Source: Hemicentrotus pulcherrimus (lineage: Eukaryota; Echinodermata; Echinoidea; Camarodonta; Strongylocentrotidae). Taken from it: a stretch of 64,000 bases of DNA. Made by a program: the position numbers and the translations under genes. Location of the stretch: the NCBI GenBank assembly GCA_003118195.1, contig BEXV01000041.1, forward strand, positions 375,852-439,851. The letters run 5' to 3'. The stretch's first letter is position 1, and each line of letters opens with the position of its first letter. This document shows, one piece after another, positions 1 to 10,812 of this stretch. The notes under the pieces were generated by a model. It had not been told where the DNA came from, did no database searches, and saw only the letters and a program-made list of their open reading frames with translations.

Positions 1-246
1 CCCCCCCCCCCCTAAAAAAAATGCAGGTATTCCTGGCGGAGATTGTTATAACTTTATATCTTGATTAGATAAGCAAATTATGCAAATATATATATATATA
101 TATATATATTCAAACTATCATCTGATCAATTGTAAGAAAAGTTTTTATGATTGAATTTAGGATGGAGAATGTAAGCAGATAATTATATTCTTCTATATTT
201 TACTACCTTTTTCACTGAAAGTCTCTAATCCCCATTTGATTCTCAG

Positions 247-477
247 ACCAATCATATTCTCGAGGTTCTTCAGTTGGTACAAGCCAAGCGGCCATGGGTT
301 TCTGTTGAGATCAAGTACACTGGAGGCACAAAGAAACAAGTCAACTACTGGCTAAGCAGCCATCGCAGAAGGCGACTACGATGTCGCTGGTCTGAGCAGA
401 TCGGTCAGGGACTAGGGGAAAGAATGGTCCATGCATTTCATGCAGCCTTTGCAAGAAAGAAGCAGAGAGTCATATTG
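247..477 (+). CDS. GT fusion gene, first in-window exon (DUF2064 domain)
   Basis: Opens after a pyrimidine-rich acceptor ending in CTCAG and closes at TTG|GTAAGT, 77 codons, phase 0. It encodes the middle of the DUF2064 domain, including GQGLGERMVHAFHAAFA, the family's Q..G.LGERM segment. The usual N-terminal segment (an ARxPxPGxxKTRL-type motif) is absent, so at least one exon lies before position 1. Confidence 0.8.
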
Positions 478-3400
478 GTAAGTGTGCAGCCATCAAACCT
501 CTTGACCCAAGACCTAATACCTCTTATGTTGCTAAGTTTTTGAACAGAACTTTGTACACAAATATTTTTCATATGTAAAATTTTGACTCGCAATGTATGA
601 TTAAAGTGGGTATAAAATATAACCTGTGAGAAAAAACTTTGCAATGGGGGCTCGTGTTCTGTATAGAGACCATAAACAGCTACTTTTAGTCTTGGTGCAT
701 TGTTAAAAATTATAATTCTTGTGCAGAATTTGCCACCCAATTGGCATGTAAAGGGTTAAGATTTAATTGCCTACCTTGTATATCTTGTTCTGGTAATGAT
801 GGGGTTTACTACTCATTTTACCCAGTTGAGACAGTGATTTTGTTTTATGAGACCCTGTTCACAATCCCTCTTTCCAAGAAAAAGATATTCTAAACATTTT
901 TATTGATAAAACAGTAAGCAAACATTATTGTTACAGATTAATTATATACAAGAATTCATTTCCCCCCAAGTAAACATGATTTCTAGTAAGTTTTCATGAT
1001 TAATGTACTCACTTACTGCATGCTAAACTATTCAGAATTATTTTAAGCTACTTTCTCATCAAGCTCAGGTCTATTAGTAGAACTTCAGATAAACTTTTCA
1101 TCAAAAACTTGTCATATCTGATCCTTTTCAATCCGTCACAGATCGGGAGTGACATCCCAGCAATCGATGCTGATACCATCTGTTCTACCTTTGACAAGTT
1201 GTCCCTTGGATCGTGTAACATGATATTGGGAGCTGCTAAAGATGGGGGCTACTACCTAGTTGGGCTGAGTCAAAATGAGGGAGAAGAAACTATAGATCTT
1301 GGTGAGTAACATTTTATTGTATAACAATGAATTCTTAAAAATTATTTTTCTGTACCATTTTTCAATGTAAGCTGACAATCTACATGCTTGTGCAGTGTGA
1401 ATCCATTTTACAATTCACAATATTTTTAAATTTTCCCAATTTATGGACGATGTTCACTCAGCAAAAATGAAAGAAAGTAGACACTCTTTATTGTTCAGAA
1501 ATGTTATATTAACTATCAATTAAGTATACAGAATTATATATCAAATTTTTAATCACGAATACTCTACCAATATCACTTAAGATCAAGTCTTGAACTTTCT
1601 TGCTTGGATTAATAGGATGGGCACAATCATTTAACAACCAGAAGGTCCCATTAAGAGAATTGAGTGCCTGGGAAATTCAAGATACTCCTCTTTTCAAGTC
1701 AGTTGTAGTGACAACTTTGAGTGCTCTCTTGAGGAAATGGTGCCTGTTTATTTGATTCCAATTGTAACTCTGTATTCCAATACTGTGCTTTACTTTCACT
1801 GTGTTTGTCAGATAAGTATATTTCTTTTATCAGCCATCTTGTATTTTATCTGTTGCCTTCCCTGAGTGCCTGGGAAAGCTTACAAATTAACACATCATTT
1901 GTTTTAAGGGAAATACCATATTCATTTAGTGTCATCTTTCTTGCCCTTAGATCCTCTGTTTACCAGCTCAGATATAGAATGGGGTACAAGTAAAGTTCTA
2001 CAACAGCAAAAGAGAGTAGCACAACAACTGCAACTGAGACTAGAGATACTCCCCAGAATATTGCAAGATGTGGTAAGAAATGCCAGCATATTTTGAAGTG
2101 ATATATTGACTATGACCTGTATAACAATAGTAAATTATGAGTCTCTTGTCAGTTACCTGAATCTAATCTTGTGTGTAGACAGAATATGCTTATGTTTTTA
2201 TACATAGAATATTGCAACATCGTAATAGATCTATAGATATCTTTGTTATTCTAGTTTTGTCTTTAGATTTAAACAACATTTTTTCTTTGTATGACTATTT
2301 TGTAGGATACAGTACAAGATCTAGATGAAATTGAGAGGTCAACAGGGTATACTGTGGAACAAATTCGAGCACCATTCCTTTCCGTTATCATTCCTGTTTT
2401 TAACGAAGGTCTTTTTATACAACAGACACTCCAAAACGTCACAGAGGTTAGTCCATGTAGCATGTTTTATGTATATTTTTTTGGTAAAATACTGATAACG
2501 GTTATGTGAGATAAAGGTCATATATGCCAATAGATGTATGTTTATTCTGAGCAAAGTCTATTTACTTTGTAGTAGTGATTAAGATGGGTGATATGGGCTG
2601 CTTCCTTGTAGTTTTTATACATTTAGGAGGAGGCGGTCTAACAATATTTCCTTTTGATTTATAGATAATAATCTTGTCTTGAACGATCGACTATTAGAAC
2701 AAATTAGTGAATATACAAACAGTTTGTGTAAATATTTTTTATCTGCATGTGCAATTACCGCCAAGTTCATCAATATGCTTATTTGAAAAGAGGAGAAAAC
2801 AGAATACCCTTTGATCAATGTGAAGTTATTAAGATCAGCCAGTGTATGAAAAATGTAAGAAATGTGTATGATTTTTTTCAGTAAAGGTTTCCAAAGGAAA
2901 TTTTTAAAGCTTATTTCATGCATTTGTATAATGTTTGCGATAGTAGGAGGTTTCCTTTATTTTTTTCTTCCATGTACAGGAGTTGAATGATTGAAACTTT
3001 TGAATATGATATACACACTGTTTTGTGATATCTGTCTAGGAATATTATGATTTTCATTAGATCCTGAACATTAAATGACATTGATTTAAAAAAAAAAAAA
3101 CTCAATCGGAGCATATCTCTTTAAACTTGACTAGATGGGACAGTGCGATGGGTTAGGCAGGTAATAAAATGAAGGATATATTAATCTGTTTTTACTCCCT
3201 ATCCATTCAGCGATGTTCTTTTCCAAACTTTATGGAGATCATAATATGTGATGGAGGCAGTGAAGACAACACAAGGGAACTTGTCACAGAATTTGCAAAG
3301 AATAATGAAAGAGTCCCTATAAAACTTGTTACAGGGTTAAAAGGTAAGAAACTTAACGATGATAAAGATTGAAGGAGTCATTCATGTAGGTTGTAACATT

Positions 3401-6400
3401 GATATCAAAGATGTCAAAGCTAATAGTGTAATAGTTCTCAAGTAAATCATCTGCTTAAGATCTTGAAAACAGAATATTACACATAAATTTTCATTCAATC
3501 ATATAAAAGGTTTAACAGATATATTTAGAATATTTCAGATCTATAGATGGAAAGTTGTTTGGTTGATTATGTAAAGCATGTACGAGGATTCGTTGCATCC
3601 AAAGAGAAAGTACAACTAAAAGAGAGTAATTAATGGTCAATGTTAGTGAAAGAGTTAGATAAAATCAAAATGAATTAAGTTTGAAAATTTAAGAACTTCA
3701 AGGTAAACTCTTCTTTCGTTTGTTGCATGTCTACATAATAAAAATCTGTGACAGATAAAGGAAACTTCAGAAAGAAAATCAAATAGTAAATTTGTTCTTT
3801 AATAGATATGAATTTATTTTTGCACTTATTGGTAGAAAGTGAAATGATACGCTTTATTTTCTTTTGTCACTAGGTAGGGGTAGACAACTAAACAAAGGTG
3901 CCATGTATTCCAAAGGAGACAATCTTCTTTTCTTACATGCTGACACCAAGCTACCTCAAGGCTTTGATGCGTCGGTAGTTCTTACACTCTCCACTCCTGG
4001 GGTGAGTGCAGGGGCCTTTAAGTTTGGTCTGGACTTCAATCATTGTTCAGAGTCAGAGAGGTAAGAGCTTGTCATCAGGTTATTGCATTAAATGGGCGAT
4101 GTCATCAAAGTACCGTGTTGATTCTGCAACTCTTTTACTTTTTTGGCACCATGCTTTATTCTTGACAATGCAGTGACCCAAAATACTATTTACTTGATTA
4201 TTGCTGTTTTCCCCATATAAAGAATTGGAATAAAATCATTGAATTTCTTTCTTCTTTTTTTTGTTTTCCTACCTCAAAGTTTAAAAAACACCTATAAGAG
4301 AGAGATTGAAAAACTTGTGAAAAATTGTGCTGCTATTGGTGTTAAGTTTTCTTATGTTTTATATACATGGAGGAAGCTATTGGCTTTGATGTGTATTGTA
4401 GAGTTTTCAAGTAGCACATGATCATTTCATTCTATGTAGCATTGTGTAGCCCATTTGATATTTCTCATTGGAATCATTCATAATTAAAATACTCACATAA
4501 TCTTTTAAGCAAAAAACTAGATATACATTTTGTGTGAAACAGGTATTATTTGTAGCATGTTAAGGCTTGTTCATATGAATAAAAATGTGTCAGGTTTTTA
4601 AAGCATGCACACACAAAAAAAGGAACAAACTCCTGTTGGGAGATCAAATTATGTGATGAATACCTTTCAGCCAGTATTTCTTTTTTAACGGTGTAAGTGA
4701 TGAATTTATTCATATATTATTTTATCTCTGATCTTTACATTGTGCTGAGAATGCTTGGAAGTTCAAGTGTGACAATCACCAACACATGTTTTGCTATTGA
4801 TTTCCATTTCGCTATATTTTATTCAAAATATGGGCTTCAAATATTACTTCTACAAAGAGAAATAGTAGCTTCTGTAGTAGACTATTTGATGCACACATAC
4901 ATTGATCTCATAGAATTTTGGGCGCATGGAACACAAGTCCAACGGGGGTTCTGTGCATAGCCTTTTATATTATTCTTTATTTTCTTCATGCTCCTAAAGT
5001 GTTACCCGATAGAATTCTAGGAAAAAATTTAAGTTGATTTTATACATTCTAGTTACTGGTATACACAAATGTTTATTTCAGGTGATTGATACACTTTAAT
5101 GCAGATATAAGATGGGCTATTCAAATGATTGTATTTTTGCTCAGGTCTGAATTTGGATACTCCAAACTCTTTGCGTTTGAGATGGCGGTGTTGGAATGGG
5201 GAACCAACTGGAGGGCTAGCATCATGGGTATGTAATCCTTTCACTGCTCTTTGATCATTCTTATCACTTTGATATTATAATGCCCATTCTCGCTCACCAC
5301 TTTTGGTAGTTGAGAGGAAATTCTTCTCCCAACACAAAATAAATTTTACTTTTTACCTCTATTTACTTTCATTTTCCTTATTCCTTTCCAAAAGGATTTT
5401 TAACAGCATATCAAGTCTTTGTGCGAATTTCTCTTTATATGAATCTAGTATTTTCAGACACTAGCAAGGATAATTTTAATTGTTAATCTTAGTGCCCCAA
5501 AGTGGCATCAACTTTTTTTCCTCCAATTTCATAAAAATTCAACAGACCCTCCAAATGTAGGATTTCATACGTATCGTTATTGCGGTAGTAGGTTAATCCA
5601 TTCCAAAGTTCATGTTGTTAGAAAAACTTTACAAATGGGATACAATGCTTGAAATACAATGAACCATTTTAATACCTTTATGCAGAGCTTCCATATGGAG
5701 ACCAGGCCTTGTTCATGTCTAGGACCTTATTCAAAAGTGTTGCCATGTTTCCTGATTATTTAATCATGGAAGATTATGAAATGGTATGTATCCTTTTATT
5801 ATTATTATTGTCGATACCACAAGCTAGAATGAATGAGTAGGTGTACATTGTATGATATGATGAATGGAATAGTACAGAACCTTATAGGTGACTCAGTTTG
5901 TTTTATTACAACTCATATTTGGGCAAGTCCAGTGAACTTGGTATATAATCAGATCAATTATCATGTTTTTATGTTATTATGAGATTTTGTTTGACCCAAG
6001 CCCTAGTAAAGCTATTACCTTAATACAAGAATTGATTGTACTAAAATATTTAATGTACTATAGTATACAAATAACGCACGGCTCTGAGTGCATTCACGTT
6101 ACGCACAACAGGGTCAAGTGCGTTATTTGTTTTGTAAAATAGGCTCAGCGCGCGACGTGACACAAATATGACAGATAGGTCTAGATCTAGGTCTAATTAA
6201 GAGTTGGGCTAGACTCTATATCTAGATTCTAGACCTATGCAGGCTTGCTAGGTCTATAATAAATATCTACTTACCAAAATGTTCACGGGATCCCACTTGC
6301 CTTGAGTATATAAAATCCATAGAAAGACACTAAAACAGCTGAAAATGTCCTGAAATTCCTGGCTGCGATCATTATGAAATCCAAAAGTCAAAACAGGCCA

Positions 6401-9288
6401 AAAGTCAAAACAGGCAAAACAACGCATTTACAGATATTTACAGTGGAGTTAGTCCAGGTCTATACAATCAATTATAAATATTAACACTACATCCATGGAA
6501 ATGGAACACCTTCTGTACGCTCTGCTGCTGAATCTGGGAGGAACTAGACTTAAATTCGACAGATGTAGAATTATCGCCGGCGCCGTATGCTACGGTTTCT
6601 TGGCTCGAAGTAATACTGCTGAATGTAGAACTGATGATATTACAAGTAGGCCTAGACGAAGAAGGAACAGTAGAAGTTGAAGGCCTTTCAGCAGTAGTAG
6701 AAGAAGAAGGAGAAGAAGTATTAGACTCGGGTCCAGAGTAGAGATGTTTAGCGATCATGCCACTCATCTCCCTCTTTCTCACGTCGCTGGTCCGACTGTA
6801 GTGACGTAGGCTGGACTCACTTTTGTGTCCGCTTATCGCCATTATATCCCTGCCTTGAATACCCGCACTGTCGAGTGTGTTGATTGTAGTGGCTCTCAAC
6901 GAGTGGTTGGTGTAAGATTTGCTACATCCAACATTACGAGATATTGACTTGAGCTTGTTTCCGATGGTGTTTACTCCAAGTGGGCTGTTACAGTACCAAC
7001 TACTTCCATCCTCAGGAGCTGCTCGTTTGGGCCTCTGCCAGAGCCAGATGCAATTTGCGTTCAATCTGCTGACATAAGTCTGGAATGCTCTCAAGGGACA
7101 TGAAATACTATTCGGAATCTCATACATCCGGCCACTGTTTGACACTTCATCATGCCCTTCTCTGTTATTCTTGGTGAGACAGTCTTTCTTCTTCATGTAA
7201 GAAAGGCCAGTGTCGACGTCTGTCTCAATCGTGAAATCACCTGGCTTCATCTCACGAATGTTCTCCCTACCACGGTTACAGAAAAAGGTCATGATGTCGA
7301 CGAAAACCTTATTTTCTTATTTTGCAACCCTTTCGGTGTTGACATGTCAAGTTCCCCAGAGTTCTGCATTGTTTGCGTGTCCGTTGCGGTGATCATGGGT
7401 TTGTGTTCCACGAAACCCTTTCCTTGTTTCTTCAAACTCACCATTACGGCCTTAAACATGCGATTCGATTGAGGAAATTTCACATTGTCTGTAATATCCC
7501 AGTCGGAATTGTCCATATAATGTCGTTGAACTCTGTATCTAAGAGCCTGCATACTTCTTTTTTTGTAACTTGTCCCATCCTCTTTGCGAATCCCAGCGTA
7601 AAACTTGTTCAGAAAGCAATCAAGATCAGATGGAACGTCCAGTCCGGTCTCTAAATTTGTGTTCGTATAGGCTGCAAATCCTTGTAATTTGTCTCTAGCG
7701 AATTTCAAAGACTTCTTTGTGTTGCGACTATCCATCTGGCCCACCAGGTCAGCGAGTTCTTTGTCCATGGGGACATGAAATGACTTAGTAGTCGCCATTT
7801 TCGACAAACATTCCCAAATAGGCCTAGAAATCTAGATCTACGTAGGTCTAGAACGCTTTCAAATTAAGTTTATGAAAAATTTGTTTTCAAATCTCCCGCG
7901 CTTAAGCGCGCATAATGAAGTACGCGTACGCAGGAGTGTAAGAGCGCGCATTAAATATCCATGGTAATGTGCAATATAACTTTTTGTTGCGCTTTTTCTG
8001 CACTCATTTTGCAAAATCGTGCTTGCATCAAAAATTTCTACATGTCATGTGATGCGTATTGACCAATCACGATGCTTAAAATACTAGAGCCATTTTATAA
8101 TCAGTGATATTTGATAAAATGGGACTTGCCCATTTATAGTTTTATTTTGATAGTGTGGTAGTGGAACTCTATTTTCTCATTGTATGGATATTTTGTCCTT
8201 CAGTATAAAGGCCTTGTGGGATTTTTTTTTATCATTTTCAAAATTATAAGCATTACAAGATATGGCTTAATGAAATGCTAATGCTTTGCTGTAACATGTT
8301 AAGACACACAACAGCAAGATAATCAAGAACAGGTTTATTAATATATAAAGCAGTACAAGATATGGCTAAAATCTTAGTGTTCTGCATTAATATCTCAAAC
8401 ATGAAAGCAATGAAAAATGAAGAGAAAAAACAGGGCCCTGTTTCATAAAACTTGAAATTGATAACAAGGTACGAAGATTGTTGTAAGCTACTGAAATCCT
8501 TCCATTTGTTTGGCTATGAACAGATTAGTCATAGATCTGTGGCAGTTATTATTTTATGAAACAGAGACCAGTTGTTTCAAAGTTTGAAGCATTTTATGAT
8601 GTGGCTAAATGTTAAGTGTTGTGTATTTTCAGGTGTGGAAGCTTCAAGGAGAAGGTCATATACAGATAGTTGAAGGGAAGCAGGCCATCACGTCATCAAG
8701 AAGATGGGCAAAATATGGTTATCTTACAGTAAGTTGGCTATTGATTTGGGTCACATGCAGGGGTTATAATAGGGCTTCACATCGGGGGGCAGATATTTTG
8801 TCAAAGTATAGACCCATTTTTCACAATTTTCGGATGTTCGCCATGTAAACACCCAACATTTTTGGAAACTTTGAATAAACAGACTCATGTTTAGTGATAT
8901 TTTTGTTTAAAATAGGACACATGTTAAGGGATTTTTTTGTGAAAGAGCGACCCGTTAGAGCGGCACATCCCTGTGTGTCTTAATATGTGTGTAATGCTAC
9001 CAAATGAATGATAGGTATTAGAGCAGGAAAAATAGTTAAAATTTGAATATGAGACAGTGAACTGAGAATATAACATGCAGATACTATCCATTTAATTTTG
9101 AATTCATCTTTAATACAGTTTGTCCCTTTGCAAATATGTTCAAGTTATTTATAGCAATGTTCTCAAAATGGTTTTCATTACAGACAGTGATGTGGAACTA
9201 TGTGATCATTATTGCCTACCATATGGGAATCCACCCAAATGCTTTGGCTAGACTCTACTATGGAAGACAGCCTACTCATGCCAACTGA
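247..9288 (+). CDS. Two-domain glycosyltransferase: DUF2064/TIGR04282 domain fused to GT2/TIGR04283 domain (5' partial)
   Basis: Ten exons, all GT-AG and phase-consistent: 247-477, 1142-1301, 1951-2072, 2306-2446, 3211-3343, 3874-4060, 5145-5227, 5686-5783, 8633-8728, 9184-9288 (stop TGA 9286-9288). They give 451 residues; the N-terminus lies upstream of the window. Residues 1 to about 185 match DUF2064/TIGR04282, with LGERMVHAF, IGSDIP and AAKDGGYYLVGL motifs. Residues about 196-451 match a GT2 fold of the TIGR04283 type: LSVIIPVFNEG, CDGGSEDNT, GRGRQLNKGA, the DXD-like LHADTKLP, LPYGDQALF, MEDYEM and a hydrophobic C-terminal stretch. Known: in bacteria both families are separate or fused genes near radical SAM ArsS and are annotated as arsenosugar-biosynthesis glycosyltransferases. 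Inferred: a UDP-sugar-type transferase, cytosolic or membrane-attached; its substrate in an animal is unknown. Introns rule out a simple bacterial contaminant. Confidence 0.88.
1142..1301 (+). CDS. GT fusion gene exon 2 (DUF2064 core)
   Basis: Acceptor GTCACAG, donor CTTG|GTGAGT, 160 nt. Starts with IGSDIPAI (the GSDxP motif) and carries AAKDGGYYLVGL, the most diagnostic DUF2064 signature. Ends in phase 1. Confidence 0.88.
1951..2072 (+). CDS. GT fusion gene exon 3 (end of DUF2064 domain)
   Basis: Acceptor TTGCCCTTAG, donor GATGTG|GTAAGA. Encodes DPLFTSSDIEWGTSKVL and a Gln/Leu-rich helix ending RILQDV, matching the family's LF..I.W.T..VL region before its D.D...D close. Confidence 0.85.
2306..2446 (+). 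CDS. GT fusion gene exon 4 (domain junction)
   Basis: Acceptor TTTTGTAG, donor ACAGAG|GTTAGT, 47 codons, phase 0. Completes the first domain with DTVQDLDEIE, then a linker of about 10 residues, then the first strand of the GT2 fold, LSVIIPVFNEG. Both domains share this exon, so the fusion is real at the gene level. Confidence 0.88.
3211..3343 (+). CDS. GT fusion gene exon 5 (GT2 nucleotide-binding strand)
   Basis: Acceptor TCCATTCAG, donor AAAAG|GTAAGA. Encodes MEIIICDGGSEDNTREL, the GT2 second strand with its D-G-S-x-D-x-T motif, and ends in phase 1 within the GRGRQLN loop. Confidence 0.88.
3874..4060 (+). CDS. GT fusion gene exon 6 (catalytic core, LHADT)
   Basis: Acceptor TGTCACTAG, donor GAGAG|GTAAGA, 187 nt. 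Encodes GRGRQLNKGA (finished from exon 5) and LLFLHADTKLP, where HAD takes the place of the metal-binding DXD of GT2 enzymes, followed by GAFKFGLDF. These are the strongest TIGR04283-type signatures. Confidence 0.92.
5145..5227 (+). CDS. GT fusion gene exon 7
   Basis: Acceptor TTGCTCAG, donor CATGG|GTATGT, 83 nt. Encodes SEFGYSKLFAFEMAVLEWGT, a helical and partly hydrophobic segment between the LHADT and GDQ motifs. Phase agrees with both neighbours. Confidence 0.8.
5686..5783 (+). CDS. GT fusion gene exon 8 (PYGDQ / ED motif)
   Basis: Acceptor TTATGCAG, donor AAATG|GTATGT. Encodes ELPYGDQALFMSR and YLIMEDYEM. In TIGR04283-like GT2 proteins these are the acceptor-side GDQ loop and the ED catalytic-base motif. 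Confidence 0.9.
6067..6130. repeat. 13-bp inverted repeat at the 3' side of the Crypton-like element
   Basis: ACAAATAACGCAC at 6067-6079 is repeated exactly inverted as GTGCGTTATTTGT at 6118-6130, with a 38-bp centre. It lies just past the recombinase 3' end. It could be a recombinase binding site or a chance hairpin. Confidence 0.55.
6468..7807 (-). pseudogene. Crypton-type tyrosine recombinase (DUF3504-like), frameshifted
   Basis: Two overlapping reading frames, 7807-7289 and 7292-6468, make up one protein. The first has the DNA-binding-like N-terminal half: FARDKLQGFAAY, a short GTSYKKRSMQALRYRVQRH block, and DITDNVKFPQSNRMFKAV. The second has the catalytic half: GRENIREM (first Arg), HSLRATTIN (HxxR), GHKSESSLRHYSR (His and the nucleophile Tyr), then a Ser/Thr-rich tail. 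The frames separate at an exact 8-bp tandem duplication (7308-7315 and 7316-7323), so the present copy is broken although the visible catalytic residues remain. Domain assignment is from family knowledge of KIAA1958/ZMYM-like Crypton recombinases. Start choice between Met at 7807 and at 7798 is open. Confidence 0.82.
8434..8570. repeat. Short MITE-like inverted-repeat element
   Basis: CCTGTTTCATAAAA at 8437-8450 is mirrored by TTTTATGAAACAG at 8552-8564, bounding about 137 bp of non-coding sequence in the intron just upstream of GT exon 9. A similar internal sequence around 30030-30100 may be a decayed relative. Confidence 0.55.
8633..8728 (+). CDS. GT fusion gene exon 9
   Basis: Acceptor GTATTTTCAG, donor TTACA|GTAAGT, 32 codons, phase 0. 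Encodes a basic segment with AITSSRRWAKYGYLT, the typical post-ED region of GT2 proteins of this type (S.RRW...G). Confidence 0.88.
9184..9288 (+). CDS. GT fusion gene last coding exon
   Basis: Acceptor TCATTACAG. Encodes TVMWNYVIIIAYHMGIHPNA, a hydrophobic segment that could be one membrane helix or re-entrant stretch, then LARLYYGRQPTHAN and TGA at 9286-9288. TIGR04283 proteins end the same way, with N....A...G..P..LA.LY. Confidence 0.9.
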   Translation, partial: TVMWNYVIIIAYHMGIHPNALARLYYGRQPTHAN

Positions 9289-10310
9289 AATCATCATCGT
9301 CATCATCATCGTCATCATCATCGTCATCATCATCATCGTCATTACCAGCATCATCACCACCGTCATGTCTGCAACTCTGCATCCTATGTGTGTACAGGAG
9401 CAAGAGACAAGGACTATAAGAGGAGGTCCTATATGTTCGATTCTGTGAAGCATGGTGGAAGTAACGAAAGGTGTGCTATGGATACAAATTATGGATAGAG
9501 CTATAGTTGATTGATTTAATGTGACAAAATTGATGAGATAGTTGAAGAAATGAAAATAATTATTTATTTTTTGATTTTGATACGACAGCTGGAATATTTG
9601 GTTATGGATTTGAGGAAATTATGTTTGTAGGTTACGTTATATGCAAACTATTCAAATTTATCTTGATTTATTTGTTCATTTACTCATTCATTTCCAAATT
9701 ATTCACTCTTGCACGAATAATGATATGAAACACTTATTTATCATTTTTTGTTTTGTTTTATTAAATGATATGATCTACTCAACTTTTCATTAAGTCAATT
9801 TTGACACACAAATGTACAAAGGTATTGTACCAGCAACTCATGGTAATATTGTTAACTTTCTTATTGTTGCATTTGAAATTTGTGTATATTTTCATACTTT
9901 TCAGATGACATGAATATTAAATCCTAAATAAGTTTTTAAAAGTTAATATACTTAAACTATGTTTATCTTTTATGCTAGGCGTCATGTATAATGTTTATGT
10001 TACATTCTATATATGCCTATGGGTGTTAAACACACTACAAATGTATGAGCACATGCTCATTCTAGAGTCAGTATTTCAAAAATACATATAAATGAATTAA
10101 TGAAATATATATATAATGTAAGTATCTTTTGGAGCAGAAATTCCAAGTGTGCTGATTGATCATGTTGCAATGATTATTTATTAAGAATTTATCCGTAGTT
10201 GATTCAATTATACCCTGTCTACAAAAATAATTAATTTGATTTAAGTTTGTTTTTAGTATACTTTTTAGCATGTTTCTATTGGTTATAATAAATTTATCCG
10301 GTTGAAGAAA
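9289..10310 (+). other. Probable 3' UTR and downstream flank of the GT gene
   Basis: No coding signal. A CATCATCGT-type repeat (9291-9365) starts right after the stop codon. Possible poly(A) signals on this strand are ATTAAA at 9916-9921 and AATAAA at 10287-10292. Which one is used cannot be decided from sequence. Confidence 0.4.
9291..9365. repeat. ATC/GTC trinucleotide repeat
   Basis: About 75 bp of imperfect CATCATCGT units immediately 3' of the stop codon at 9286. Both strands read as low-complexity open frames, which explains the short spurious ORFs here. A similar tract lies at 43148-43204. Confidence 0.85.
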
Positions 10311-10680
10311 TAAGCGTATAATACCATGGAAGGGCAGTTTCTATCTACGCACATTATCCTGATAAAATATACCGCTTCGATCTAGTCAGAAAGAAGGCAG
10401 TGAAAAGGTCACTGCAAAGTATTGTGGGACTGCTAGGTCAACCTTGGATTGTAGTATTGCACGCATCGGGGTAAAATATTCCGATCACGTGATCACTCTG
10501 ATTTCCGTGTTTCTACTTATGTTATCTGGTTAGCAATTCCCCTGCATTATAATTTTGCCGGTGAACGCGTCACGCCTCTCCCAAGCATTATCCGGATAAT
10601 GCCGGATAAAGTCAGTTTCCAGTAGGAAAAATTTATCCCTTAGCGGACATTAAGCGGATAATGGCTTCTAATAAAAACAC
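10270..10680. repeat. Imperfect inverted-repeat element with TTATCCGG motifs
   Basis: The left edge, TGTTTCTATTGG followed by TTATCCGG, is mirrored at the right edge (TTATCCGC and TGTTTTTATTAG on the reverse strand). Multiple GGATAATG/CATTATCC motifs lie inside. It has the size and layout of a non-autonomous DNA transposon; the ends are approximate. Confidence 0.4.
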
Positions 10681-10812
10681 ACCGTTAGTTACTAATTTTT
10701 CTCATCATGTGCCCTGTTGCTTGCTTTCATTATTAATGATGTATTCAGTTTCCTAATAGGGAAACTTATTAAGTTTGACTTGAGTTTGATTATATTATGT
10801 TGCTGTATAATT

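Larger units (their letters stand above)
6050..8060 (-). mobile_element. Crypton-like tyrosine-recombinase element inside a GT intron
   Basis: An antisense insertion of about 2 kb in the 5784-8632 intron. It carries a broken tyrosine recombinase (6468-7807). Outside the gene are GC-richer arms: GCGCGCGACG near 6150 and GCGCTTAAGCGCGC near 7900. TAGATCTAG-type palindromes occur on both sides (6181-6240 and 7829-7852). No long terminal inverted repeats are obvious, which is normal for Cryptons. The element ends are estimated from the change in base composition and are uncertain. Confidence 0.65.

Noticed and set aside
7152..7654. Plus-strand frames of 60-106 codons within the Crypton region
   Set aside because: They are antisense to the recombinase, whose catalytic motifs identify the minus strand as coding.
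9178..9453. Met/Thr- and Ile/Val-rich frames around 9.2-9.4 kb
   Set aside because: Produced by the CATCATCGT repeat; the real coding sequence ends at 9288 in another frame.
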